Assembly (NCBI RefSeq): GCF_022539505.1
Contig: NC_061514.1
Coordinates: forward strand, 252,576,124-252,640,123
Origin: Lolium rigidum
Taxonomy: Eukaryota; Streptophyta; Magnoliopsida; Poales; Poaceae
Direction: 5' to 3'
DNA length: 64,000 nt
The position numbers and the translations under genes are program-made. Under the pieces are notes generated by a model. It ran no database searches. It was given only the letters and a program-made list of their open reading frames with translations, and was not told the DNA's origin. Positions 12,226 to 23,727 of this stretch are shown here, piece by piece (the first letter of the stretch is position 1; each line of letters starts with the position of its first letter).

Positions 12226-12625
12226 ACTTTCAGCTCAAACAACACGTTTCTGTAACTTACCCCTTCGCCCCACCAACAATAAATAGCCTTGTTGGCTCAG
12301 ATCTGAGATTCAGACTTGATGTGAAGTTAAACCTGAGCTTTGCTCCTGCCCCATGTGGGAAACCCTACCATAGATCCTAGATCTTGTATCACTCGATCTC
12401 CTTGTCGAAACCTTTGTGATCTCTTTGGTGACTTCTATCAATCGTTGGTCTTTTGCTTGCACTTCTACCTTTTGGTCTTTTGCTTGTACTTCTATCCACC
12501 TTGGTCTTTTCACCCTTCTAGATCTCTCGGGTTCGATTCGTCGATCTCTTTGCGGGACTTCTACCGAAAGGTCTTTTCCTGCAACCTCTATGAGTTGGTA
12601 GTTCGGGCCAACGAGGACAAACTGA

Positions 12626-12659
<34 letters not shown>

Positions 12660-13318
12660 TATCCCGCGATCCCCCCTCGTGTTCTTCGTGTTCCTCGCGT
12701 TCTTCCACATCCCCCACGAATTCCACTCAAATCCGTGAAGATCGGGCACACCCTTGGGTTTAGCCCTTATCAATTCATTTAATGTTCGCACCATTTACCC
12801 TCACCTGTATAATGTCTCTTATAATCTCACTAGCAACTGCCTCTCACATCGGCACCATTGTCTCAATGCGAATCCACTCTTGGTACATCAAGGAGTTTGC
12901 AAAAGGTGTGAGGATCACCTCAAGATCCCGGATAGTGTAAGGGCTCTCGCCTTGTGTGGAGGGATCAATGTATTTCACTTTGTTTGGAAATATCAAGGGA
13001 AAATAAGTCTATGTCCAGGAATGGATCGTGTGTGCTTGGTTTTCCATGGCCTCTCGCCCTCTCCTACAGCGATTAGAGTTCCCAAGGACTTGAACCTTGG
13101 GATAAATCACTCTATCATCATCTCCCTTTATTGTTGGTTTACTTTTATCCTATCATCTACTCGGTGTTATCTTGTATCACATCATATATGATTGTTCACC
13201 TAGTTGTTTTAGGATCACTTTATTTATCCGCAATTATCCTAAAAACAATTAAATTGATTAAAATTTGCAGTCGCCTATTCACCCCCCATCCAATAGACTC
13301 ATATTTAATTCTTTACAT
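12025..13318 (+). mobile_element. Probable 3' LTR / 3' region of G2
   Basis: Non-coding sequence after the G2 stop. It has a TATA-like AATAAATAG near 12281, a dinucleotide repeat, and near 13269 a GTCGCCTATTCACCCCCC block of a kind I associate with grass LTR ends. The boundaries cannot be set because no second LTR copy exists in the window. It is interrupted at 13319 by the LINE poly(A) end. Confidence 0.5.
12629..12656 (+). repeat. (GT)14 microsatellite
   Basis: An uninterrupted GT dinucleotide run. Confidence 0.98.
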
Positions 13319-15005
13319 ATTTTTTTCGAAATGATAGATACCCGGCCTCTGCATCAGTTGATGCACATAGCCTTTTTCATTTATTTTAGCGTTTCAAAGA
13401 GTTTACAATCATGGATCAAATAAGGTTGATACATGTATCAACCATCTAAAGATGAAAAGAAATATATACCTATCAATTTTGCAATCTACTAATATGACGT
13501 CACCCAGTAGACTGAAAAAAGAAGTCATGTGACGATTGCATCAAGTAACCATAAGCTCCCGCTCACCGGGAGAAGGTACGTCCAATGTTGTATCCAATGC
13601 ACAGCTCATCGGATAACCTGCAAGAAATTAGTTTCCTTTTGTTTGTTAAAAATACAATCATTTCTACTTGTCCACATGGACCAACATAAAGCTGATATAC
13701 CAATCTATATCCTAGCTTTATCATTCTTTTCTACCCCGTTAAGCCAGTTACCAAATATATTAGTAATATTAGCAGGCGGAGGTATATTATTGGTTGAATA
13801 AATCATACGCTAAACAATTTTAGCAAAAGAACATGAAATAAATAAGTGTTGTACAGTTTCTAAAGAGTCACAAAAACAACACTTTTGATACCCATTCGAA
13901 TTACGTTTGGCTAAATTATCTTTGGTGAGAAACACTTTATTATAAGGAACCACATGAAAATTTTAATTTTGAGAGGAATTTTCAACTTCCATAAGTATTT
14001 ACGTAAAACCTAGTATGACCATTCATTAAGTACAGGTACATAGATTTAACCATGAAAATTCCCGAGTCAGTAAGTTTCCAAACAAACTTGTTCGGGTTAC
14101 TAGACAACTGCACCGTCATTAGCCGTTGGCATAAATGAATCCATTGATTCCATTTATACTCATTAAAGGTCCTTCTAAAACTAATATTTAGTGGAGTTTG
14201 TGCCAACACATTGGCTACCAAAACATTTTCCCGCTGCACTATATTATGTAAGGATGGGTTTTTTTTGTTGTGCTAAGGAAGTGTCACCTAGCCAAATATC
14301 CACCCAAAAACGAACCGAAGATCCGTCCCTAATTTTAAAAGAACCCCTATGGAAAAATCATTTTTAATATGCATGAGGCCCTTCCAAAACGGAGAATTAG
14401 TAGGCTTAATTTCCACTTGAGCTAGTGTTTGATTCATCAAATATTTATTGCGTAACAATTGTTGCCACATTCCCTCCTCAGTGAGAATTTTGAATAACCA
14501 TTTACTAAGCAAACATTTATTTTTCACTTCTAACACATCGACTCCTAAGCCCCCTTAGTCCTTTGTATAAACCATATTCCATTTTGTCAATCTATACTTT
14601 TTCTTAGTATCATCCGTTTGCTAGAAGAAACTTGATCGAAAGAAATCCAAACATTTTCTCACGCCGACTGGAATTTCAAGAAAGGAAAGCATAAACATTG
14701 GTAACCTTGTCAACACTGAATTGACTAACACAAACCGATCACCGTAAGAGAGTAACTTGCTATGCCAACATCCTATCTTAGCAACAAAGCGACTCTCTAC
14801 CGGATTCCATTCAGAGTTACGCAGTTTCCTATGATGAATAGGTATTCCAAGATACCTAATAGGTAGAGATCCAAACTCGTATCCAAAAATTTGTTAATAT
14901 TGATGTTTCATTTCTTTTGCATTACCAAAACAAACATTTCACTCTTATGAAAATTGATTTTCAAACCAGACAATTGCTCAAAAATACAAAGGAATAATTT
15001 CATAT

Positions 15006-15769
15006 TTACCACATTTTCAGTATCGTGTTCCATAAATAAAATGGTATCATCGGTGTGTTGGAGAATCGACACACCCCATCAACCAAATGGGGTATGAGAC
15101 TCCCAACCTGGACCACTTCCTTTGCACAAGCTATTAAAATAGCCAATACATCGGTAACAATGTTGAAAAGTATTGGATATAAAGGATCACCTTGTCTCAA
15201 ACCGTTTCTTGTTTGGAAGTTATGGCCAATATCATCATTAACACTTACCCCCACACTACCCCTTGTACAAAGTTTTTGATCCAATCACACCACTTTGGAT
15301 CGAAACCTTTCATACACAAGATTTGCTCAAGAAAGGGCCATTTCATTTTATCGTAAGCTTTCTCAAAATCAATTTTGAAAAGAACCCCATCAAGCTTTTT
15401 TCGATTAATCTCATGAATAGTCTCATGGAGAACAACGACTCCTTCTAAAATATGTCGGCCTGGCATAAACGTTGTTTCACTTGGTCTAATCACTTTATGG
15501 GCTATATCCAAAACAGGAATAGTGGCAACCTTGGTGAAGATTTTGAAACTCACGTTAAGGAGACAAATTGGTCTATATTGCTGTACTTGTACATCATTCT
15601 TCTTTTTAGGCAATAATGTAATAACCCCAAAGTTAAGTTGATAGAGTGGGAGTTCTCCTTCCTGAAGCTGGCCAAACATAGCCATCAGGTCAGTCTTGAT
15701 CACATCCCAGAAATATTGATAGAATTCTGCCGGAAAACCATCAGGCCCTGGAGCTTTATTATGTTCCAT
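15006..15769 (-). pseudogene. LINE reverse-transcriptase remnant
   Basis: The frame from 15769 begins MEHNKAPGPDGFPAEFYQ and contains YRPICLLNVSFKIFTKV and motif A, KIDFEKAYDKMKW. The frame 15284-15006 has motif B (GLRQGDPLYPILFNIV). It shifts just before motif C, so the catalytic (F/Y)ADD box is lost and reads out of frame (SNTPMIPFYLW). It is non-functional. Confidence 0.85.
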
Positions 15770-16281
15770 CTGGGAGATAGCCTGATAAACCTCTTCATTG
15801 GTAAATTTGCTGTCAGGATGCCATTTTCCTCCGGCGACAGCTGAGTAATATCCGTCACTCGGTCCTCTATCATAGAGAACGTATTATGTTCGGGTGCCCC
15901 AAATAGTTTTTTTTATAGTATTCACTAATATACATTTTGACGTTATCATCGCCAACGATAGTTCCTTCATCTTGCTCTAACCGAAATATTTTTTCTTCCT
16001 ATGTTTTCAATTTACAATTAGGTGAAAATGCTTTGTGTTATTGCCACCCTCTTGGATATGTTTGACTTTAGCCCCTTGAGCCCATTTTGTTTCCTCATCC
16101 CGTCTCAACTCATTAATGTGTTCATGTGCATTTTTCAATTTTTCTCTATCTGACAAAGATAGTGGATTAGATTCAGCTTTAATGTCTAAAGTATCAATAA
16201 TACTTAACAACCATTTTTTCTCTTTTTTATATTTCCCACTCAATTTTTTTGTCCATCCCCTCAAAAAACTTCTCAAGTGTC

Positions 16282-16848
16282 TTATTTTTTCTGCCACGTT
16301 TCAATTGGACAAGTCCCATTTGACACAGCCGCCCATTCATTGGCAATAATGTCATAGAAACCCTCATGTTGAAGCCAACAAAGCTCAAATGAGAATCGAG
16401 ACTTGTTTCCCAAATGAGCTTGGTGACCCGAGTCAATTAGTAAAGGTGTATGGTCCGACCCAGCTCGAGTGAGTGCCCTCACTGACACAAGAGGGAATTT
16501 TTGTTCCCATTCCACACTTGCTAACACTCGATCAAGTTTCTCATAAGTCGAGGTTTCCCTTCTACTAGCCTAGGTAAACTGACGTCCAGAGAGAAAAATT
16601 TCTCTAAGATTCAAATTTTCGATAATAGCATTAAAAACAAATGTCCAGTGAGGATTGTAGTTGTCATTAATTTTATCCTCTTTCCTTCGCAGAATATTCA
16701 AATAACCCGCCAGTAGCATAGGTAGGGGCTCAACCTCACACATCCGCACTAATTCGGATAAAAATTCTGCCTTGTGTGCATCTTGTGCAGCTCCATAAAC
16801 GGGAATAAGAACCCATTCAAACCCATCATGTTTAGATCGAATATGCAA
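16282..16848 (-). pseudogene. LINE endonuclease (APE-type) remnant
   Basis: Two overlapping broken frames. The first has WVLIPVYGAAQDAHKAEFLSEL and AGYLNILRRKEDK, where intact plant LINEs have GGDFN-I-R. The second has a later GSDHTPLLID segment, the conserved SDH box. The Asp of the GDFN box is replaced (GYLN), so the nuclease would be inactive even without the frameshift between the pieces. Confidence 0.75.
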
Positions 16849-16990
16849 CTTTACACAGAAATCACCGTTATCTACTTTTTTAACTAAAAGAGTTTGAGTG
16901 TTAATGCCTACTAGAATCCCACCAGATCGCCCATGAGATGGTAAGCAAGATCAGGCAAAATCATGTCCCGCCACAAAATTAGCTAAAAAG

Positions 16991-17434
16991 GTACAGTAAA
17001 ATTGGACCTCCCTGTTTCTAACAGGGCAATGAAGTCCAAGACAAGACAGACATGTCAGAAGATTATAATAAGTTTGCTGAAATTCTACCCTTCACACTGA
17101 ACATTGATCCAACCATCGCGTTAAATGCTGAAGTGCTCCATGGTTACGGTCGAAGCGATCATAATGTATTATTATCCTGTACCTTGAGCTCATATTGTGA
17201 AGCATTTTTGTGATGTATCAGTAACATTGGTCGTTTGACCTAAATGCCATGAAACCACGAACACAATAGCCCATATTGTGAAGGATTTTTTGTGATGTAT
17301 GCAATTATCCAAGTTTATTATTTTTCCAGATACACAGGTTGGGGAACTTTAATTTGGTGGTTGCTTCACAAAACACCCCCTTTCGGCACCTCGAAAATAG
17401 AAAATGGATTTTTCGTGCGATGAGAAGGAAAACT
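16991..17434. other. Unclassified AT-rich spacer
   Basis: No gene or recognised element. A short direct repeat, ATATTGTGAAG(C/G)ATTTTT.GTGATGTAT, occurs near 17193 and 17273. Confidence 0.5.
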
Positions 17435-17480
17435 TCTTGGTCGTTGCCTCTCCTCTCTCTGCTTGCGGGAAGAGTTCTCG

Positions 17481-17543
17481 GGCGGAGCTTCCGAAGATGT
17501 CTAAGACGGTCGGCCATCTAAGGCATCTTCGAGAAGCTCCGCC
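17481..17543. repeat. 63-nt imperfect hairpin, copy 1
   Basis: The arms GGCGGAGCTTC and GAAGCTCCGCC are exact reverse complements. The stem continues with CGAAGATG pairing to CATCTTCG with small mismatches. Confidence 0.85.
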
Positions 17544-17703
17544 GGAGAAGCTCTTTCCTTCGAGGTCGCCATCGTCGAGTTATACACCAGCTCCCGGGAA
17601 GCTCTCTATGCTCTCCCCTCCTTACCCTGAGCTACTGGTTGTTGGGTGTATACTAGCAGCTTCCGAGCGGGACTCCTAGCTTTCTTGCGGGAAGAGTTAC
17701 TCA

Positions 17704-17766
17704 GGCGAAGCTTCCGAAGATGTCTAAGACGGCTGGCCATCTAAGACATCTTCGAGAAACTTCGCC
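17704..17766. repeat. 63-nt imperfect hairpin, copy 2
   Basis: The arms GGCGAAG.TTC and GAA.CTTCGCC pair with one mismatch. CGAAGATGTCT then pairs exactly with AGACATCTTCG. It has the same length as copy 1 and compensating outer-stem changes (CGGAG to CGAAG on one arm, CTCCG to CTTCG on the other). Confidence 0.85.
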
Positions 17767-17948
17767 GGAGAGGCTCTTTCCTTCTTGGTCGTTGCCTCTC
17801 CTCTCTCTGCTCTCGGGCTGCTCTCTCTACTCTCCCCAGAGGGGCTATATATAGCAGTGTGCCTCCAGATAATCCCTCCCAGATGAGGCCACCCCAGATA
17901 AGGCAAACACCAGATAAGCCTCCCCCAGATTTAGCCCCCCCCCCCATA

Positions 17949-18300
17949 TTTAGCACCGGTTCCAGCCAGAAACCGGGATAAAAGGGGTATATAAACTAAT
18001 CCACCATCTTTAGCACCGGTTCCAGCCAGGAACCGGGATAAAAGGGGTATATAAACTAATCCACCATCTTTAGCACCGGTTCCAGCTTGGAACCGGGATA
18101 AAAGGGGTATATAAACTAATCCACCAGATTTAGCACCGGTTCTAGCCAGGAACCGGGATAAAAGGGGTATATAAACTAATCCACCAGATTTAGCACCGGT
18201 TCCGTCCAGGAACCGGGATAAAAGGGGGCATATAAACTAATCCACCATCTTTAGCACCGGTTCCAGCCAGGAACCGGGATAAAAGGGGTATATAAACTAA
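17949..18300 (+). repeat. Six-copy 60-bp tandem array with CACTA-like subterminal motif
   Basis: Units start at 17949, 18009, 18069, 18129, 18189 and 18250. Each carries TTTAGCACCGGTTCC....GGAACCGGGATAAAAGGGG, an inverted repeat of CCGGTTCC/GGAACCGG, and then GTATATAAACTAATCCACC. The fifth unit has one extra base. The motif resembles the TTTAGTCCCGGTT..AACCGGGACTAAAGGG subterminal repeats of grass CACTA transposons (family knowledge, from memory). No CACTA terminus was found beside it. Confidence 0.9.
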
Positions 18301-18446
18301 CGACAACGACTTTATTGAAATTTAACAAGATACATTAACTAAACTTAAAATAAAACAACGACAACGACTTTATTGAAATTTAACATTAACTAAATTTAAA
18401 CTAAAATAACAACTTCTACTAGTTCTTCCACGCATCTGCTGCTGCC
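18301..18446. repeat. Short duplicated AT-rich unit
   Basis: CGACAACGACTTTATTGAAA continuing TTTAACA occurs at 18301-18327 and 18359-18385. The remainder up to the LTR at 18447 is unclassified. Confidence 0.85.
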
Positions 18447-19733
18447 TGGTAACGCGTGAAGCACACGTCCGTTGGGAACCCCAAGAGGAAGGTGTGATGC
18501 GTACATCAGCAAGTTTTCCCTCAGTAAGAAACCAAGGTTATCGAACCAGTAGGAGATGAAGTCCACGTGAAGGTTGTTTGTGAAGGAGTGTAGTGCGGCG
18601 CAACACCAGGGATTCCGGCGCCAATGTGGAACCTGCACAACACAATCAAAATACTTTGCCCCAACTTAACAGTGAGGTTGTCAATCTCACCGGCTTGCTG
18701 TAAACAAAGGATTAAACGTATGGTGTGGAGAATGATGTTGGTTTGCAAAGAACAACAGAGAACGAGTTTGCGATAGATTGTATTTCAGATGTAAAAGAAT
18801 GGACCGGGGTCCACAGTTCACTAGTGGTGTCTCTCCAATAAGATAAATAGCATGTTGGGTGAACAAATTACAGTTGGGCAATTGACAAATAGGGCATAAC
18901 AATGCACATACATATCATGATGACTAATATGAGATTTACTTAGGGCATTACGACAAAGAACATAGACCGCTATCCAGCATGCATCTATGCCTAAAAAGTC
19001 CACCTTCGGGTTAGCATCCGCACCCCTTCCAGTATTAAGTTGCAAACAACAGACAATTGCATTAAGTATGGTGCGTAATGTAATCAACATAAATATCCTT
19101 AGACAAAGCATTGATGTTTTATCCCTAGCGGCAACAGCACATCCATAACCTTAGAACTTTCTGTCACTATCCCAGATTCAATGGAGGCATGAACCCACTA
19201 TCGAGCATAAATACTCCCTCTTGGAGTTACAAGTATCAACTTGGCCAGAGCCTCTGCTAGCAACGGAGAGCATGCAAGATCATAAACAACACATATATGA
19301 TAGATCAATAATCAACTTGACATAGTATTCCATATTCATCGGATCCCAACAAACACAACATGTAGCATTACAAATAGACGATCTTGATCATGTTAGGCAG
19401 CTCACAAGATCTAAACATGATAGCACAAGAGGAGAAGACAACCATCTAGCTACTGCTATGGACCCATAGTCCAGGGATGAACTACTCACGCATCAATCCG
19501 GAGGCGGGCATGATGATGTAGAGTCCTTCGGTGATGATTCCCCTCTCCGGCAGGGTGCCGGAGGTGATCTCCTGAATCCCCCGAGAAAACAGGAACTGGC
19601 GCTTCGGCATCTTGTTAATAGGTTAGTGCCGGAAAATGCATCAAAATGATGTAAAGTGTATATAAAACATGTGAGTATTGTCATAAAACTAGCATGGAAC
19701 ATAATAAATTATAGATACGTTTGAGACATATCA
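18447..19733 (-). mobile_element. 3' LTR of element E1
   Basis: On the minus strand it starts TGATATGTCTCAAACG at 19733 and ends at 18447. It is about 1287 bp, shorter than the other LTRs of the family, mainly through a deletion around 19590 in the region between the CCCCCGAG and CAGGAACTGG blocks. Its sequence is closer to the E4 LTR (56880-58472) than to E2/E3, for example in the CTTCACGTGG block. It is immediately followed at 19734 by the conserved internal end GCATCCCCAAGCTTAG. Confidence 0.85.
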
Positions 19734-22336
19734 AGCATCCCCAAGCTTAGTTCCTACTCGCCCTCGAGTAGGAAAACGATAACAAGGATAATTTCTGAAG
19801 TGACATGCTGCTATCATAATCTTGATCAATACTATTGTAAAGCATATGAGATGAATGAAGAGATTAAAAGCAATGGTAAAGATAATGAATAAACAACTGA
19901 TCATGTAGCAAAGACTTTTCATGAATAGTACTTTCAAGACAAGCATCAATAAGTCTTGCATAGAAGTTAACTCATAAAGCAATAAATTCTTAGTAGAAAG
20001 TTTTGAAGCAACACAAAGGAAGATATAAGTTTCAGCAGTTGCTTTCAACTTCAACATGTATATCTCATGGATAATTGTCAACACAAAGTAATATGATGAA
20101 TGAAAATAAGCAAGTATGTAAGAATCAATGCACACAGTTGACGCAAGTGTTTGCTTCTAAGACAGAAAGAAGTAGGTAAACTGACTCAACATAAAGTAAA
20201 AGAAAGGCCCCTTCACAGAGGGAAGCAGGGATTATTCTTGTGCTAGAGCTTTTTATTTTGGAAACATGGAAACAATTTTGTCAACGGTAGTAATAATTCA
20301 TATGTGTTATGCATAAGACATCCTATAAGTTGCAAGCCTCATGCATCGAATACCAATAGTGCTCGCACCTTGTCCTAATTAGCTCGGATTTCCATGGATT
20401 ATCATTGCATTACATATGTTTCAACCAAGTGTCACAAAGGGGTACCTCTATGTCACCTGTACAAAGGTCCAAGGAGATAGATCGCATTTGATTTCTCTTT
20501 TTGATAGATCTCAACTTAAGGACATCCGTACTCGGGAAAACATAGAAAACAGATAATGGACTCCTCTTTAATGCTTAAGCATTCAACAACGAGATAATAT
20601 TCTCATAAGAGATTGAGGATTGATGTCCAAACTGAAACTTCCACCATGATACATGGCTTTGGTTGGCGGCCCAATGTTCTTCTCTAACAATATGCATACT
20701 CAAACCATTTAATCATGATAAATCACCCTTACTTTAGACAAGACGAACATGCATAGCAACTCACATGATATTCAACAAAGGTGTAATAGTTGATGGCGTC
20801 CCCAGAAACATGGTTACCACTCAACAAGCAACTTATAAGAAATAAGATACATAAGTAACATATTCAATACCACAATAGTTTTTTAAGCTATTTTCCCATG
20901 AGCTATATATTGCAAAGACAAGGAATGAAATTTTAAAGGTAGCACGCAAGCAATTTAATTTGGAATGGCAGAGAAATACCATGTAGTAGGTAGTTATGGT
21001 GGACACAAATGGCATAGGTTTTGGCTCAAGGTTTTGGATGCACGAGAAGCATTCCCTCTCAGTACAAGGCTTTGGCTAGCAAGGTTGTTTGAAGCAAACA
21101 CAAGTATGAACCGGTACAGCAAAACTTACATAAGAACATATTGCAAACATTATAAGACTCTACACTGTCTCCTTGTTGTTCAAACACCTTTACCAGAAAA
21201 TATCTAGACTTTTAGAGAGACCAATCATGCAAACCAAATTTGAACAAGCTCTACAGTAATTCTCCACTAATAGGTTCAATCTACATGATGCAAGAGCTTA
21301 AACATGATCTAATTGAGAGCTCAAAACAATTGCCAAGTATCAAATTATTCAAGACAATATACCAATTACCACATGGAGCATCTTCTGTTTCCAACCAAAT
21401 AGCAATGAACGAAGCAGTTTTCAACCTTCGCCATGAACATTAAAAGTAAAGCTAAGAACACCAGTGTTCATATGAAACAGCGAGCGTGTCTTTCTCCCAC
21501 ACAAAGAATGCTAGGATCCGAGTTTATTCAAACAAAAACAAAAATAAAAGCATACAGCCGCTCCAAGTAAAGCACATAAGATGTGACGGAATAAAAAATA
21601 TAGTTTCACTAGAGGTGACCTGATAAGTTGTCGATGAAGAAGGGGATGCCTTGGGCATCCCCAAGCTTAGATGCTTGAGTCTTCTTAAAATATGCAGGGA
21701 TGAACCACGGGGGCATCCCCAAGCTTAGACTTTTCACTCTTCTTGATCATATTATATCATCCTCCTCTCTTGACCCTTGAAAACTTCCTGCACACCAAAC
21801 TCAAAACAAACTCATTAGAGGGTTAGTGCATAATCAAAAATTCACATGTTCAGAGAGGACACAATCATTCCGAACACTTCTGGACATACCCAAAACTACT
21901 GAAAGTTAATGGAACAAAGAAATCCATCCAACACAGTAAAAGAGGCAATGTGAAATAAAAGGCAGAATCTGTCAAAACAGAACAGTCCGTAAAGACGAAT
22001 TTTTTAGAGGCACTTAACATGCTCAGATGAAGAAGCTAAAATTGAATGAAAGTTGCGTACATATCTGAAGATCACTCATGAATTTTCGCAGATTTTTCTG
22101 AGTTTCCTACAGAGAGTTCTACGCAAATTCGTGACAGCTAGAAATCTGTTTCTGCGCAGAAATCCAAATCTAGTATCAACCTTACTATCAAAGAATTTAC
22201 TTGGCATAACAATGCAATAAAGTAAAGATAAGGAGAGTTTGCTACAGTAGTAACAACTTCCAAGACACAAATATAAAACAAAAAATTCATAAATAGAATG
22301 ATGGGTTGCCTCCAATAAGCGATTTTCTTTAACGCC
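19734..22336 (-). mobile_element. Long 3' non-coding region of E1
   Basis: About 2.6 kb between the E1 gag remnant and its 3' LTR. It is collinear with 25327-27930 (E3), 33010-34709 (E2) and, inverted, 62554-63684 (E5). No open frame over about 80 codons. Confidence 0.8.
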
Positions 22337-23091
22337 TTTCAGCTAGGCGCATAAAGTGTAACTCAAGTATTATCAAGAGATGAAGCATCAACATCATGAT
22401 TTTCCTTAAAAACACAACTTGTCACAATAGGTATCTTAGATGCTCCATTATCTAAATCCCCATAGTGATACTAAGGGCTTTATCAATTTTAGGCTTATAG
22501 TAATTCTTTGGCTTAGGCACCTTAGAGACATACATGAACTTTTGCTCCTTACCCACATAAGCTTTCTCCTTAAACTTAAGAGAAGAAAAAGTTGAACCCA
22601 AGGTTCCCATAGCTTTTTCAAGTTCACCAATCCTATGGGTTTGATTATCATGGATAGCACAAGTTTCTAAGACAGGTAATTCTTTCATCAATTCCTCCTA
22701 GAGATTTATCAAGTTTATCAGTATTATCAAGTAATATTCCCAATTTAGTTTCAACACTTGGAAGATTTTTCTCTATGACCTCTAACTTTTTCATGACATC
22801 CTCAAGAGAGATTTCAGTTTTAACTTCATTAACAGGTGGTATTCCAACTAGACTCTCAATAATGCAACTAGCTTCTAAAGCAGGAGTGCCTAAGAAATTA
22901 CCTCCCGCAAGAGTATCAAGAACATACCTATTCCAGCTAGAGATACCAACATAAAAATTCCTAAGGAGGATAATAGTGGAGTGTTTCTTAGTGCACCTAT
23001 GATGAGCATCACTAATTCTATACCAAGCATCTTTAAAACTTTCTCCCCCTTGTTGCTTAAACGAACGAACTTCAACTTCAGGATTACTCAT
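22337..23091 (-). pseudogene. gag remnant of E1
   Basis: The ATG at 23091 opens MSNPEVEVRSFKQQGGESF, then DAWYRISDAHHRCTKKHS, LLRNFYVGISSWNRYVLDTLAGG and a coiled-coil-like tail (KLEVIEKNLPSVETKLGILL). It is homologous to the E4 frame at 58722 (FKQGSEESFEEAW; LLSNFYFGL; YALDALVGGDF). A stop/frameshift near 22660-22690 breaks it. The following pieces (SKVPKPKNYYKPKIDKAL) run to about 22440, with no protease core visible. No zinc knuckle and no pol. Confidence 0.75.
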
Positions 23092-23251
23092 TTTAGCAAT
23101 AAAAATAAACTAAGCAAAACCGAATTAAATAAAGTAAAACAAGTAACTAATTTTTTTATGTTTTTGATATAGAAAAAGCAAACAAACAGAAAATAAAATA
23201 AAGTAAAGTAAGACAATAACAAAGTAAAGAGATTGGATGTGAGAGACTCCC
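23092..23251 (-). mobile_element. 5' leader of E1, interrupted before its PBS
   Basis: This A-rich leader matches E3 30052-30254. It stops at GAGAGACTCCC, where E3 continues into the primer-binding site. The E2 LTR begins at the next base (23252), so E2 probably inserted here, with CTCCC (23247-23251) as the expected target duplication. The other side is not in view. Confidence 0.7.
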
Positions 23252-23727
23252 TGATACGCGTACATCACGCGTCCATTGGGAACCCCAAGAGGAAGGTGTG
23301 ATGCGTACAGCGGCAAGTTTTCCCTCAGAAAGAAACCAAGGTTTATCGAACCAGGAGGAGCCAAGAAGCACGTTGAAGGTTGACGGCGGCGGGATGTAGT
23401 GCGGCGCAACACCAGGGATTCCGGCGCCAACGTGGAACCTGCACAACACAACCAAAGTACTTTGCACCAACGAAACAGTGAGGTTGTCAATCTCACCGGC
23501 TTGCTGTAACAAAGGATTAGATGTATAGTGTGGATGATGATTGTTTGCGAAAACGAGTAGAACAAGTATTGCGATAGATTGTATTCAATATAAAAGAATG
23601 GACCGGGGTCCACAGTTCACTAGAGGTGTCTCTCCCATAAGATAAATAGGATGTTGGGTGAACAAATTACAGTCGGGCAATTGACAAATAGAGAGGGCAT
23701 GACCATGCACATACATGATATGATGAG
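23252..23727 (-). mobile_element. 3' LTR of E2, left part
   Basis: It begins TGATACGCG and is homologous to the first 475 bp of the E3 LTR. It stops at ATGAG (23723-23727), exactly where E3 starts, and resumes at 31912. Confidence 0.88.

Larger units (their letters stand above)
13319..16990 (-). mobile_element. Degenerate LINE (non-LTR retrotransposon), L1-type
   Basis: The T-rich run at 13319-13327 is the poly(A) 3' end of a minus-strand LINE. Read leftwards, the order is endonuclease, reverse transcriptase, then a 3' region with WLFKILTEEGMWQQLLRNKYL typical of plant LINE C-termini. Open frames are short and broken throughout. The 5' end is truncated or unrecognisable near 16990. No target duplication could be identified. 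Confidence 0.8.
17435..17948. repeat. Duplicated GC-rich module with hairpins
   Basis: TTGGTCGTTGCCTCTCCTC occurs near 17438 and 17790, and the segments starting TTGCGGGAAGAGTT (17463 and 17694) are about 85% alike by eye. Each copy contains a 63-nt imperfect hairpin. The stretch ends in a run of nine or more C just before the tandem array. I see no gene. Confidence 0.65.

Noticed and set aside
12588..12794. Thr/His-repeat peptides (THTHTHTH)
   Set aside because: Produced by the (GT)14 microsatellite.
17949..18300. Regular repeats that superficially look like a CRISPR array
   Set aside because: Units are contiguous 60-mers without unique spacers, in a plant genome.
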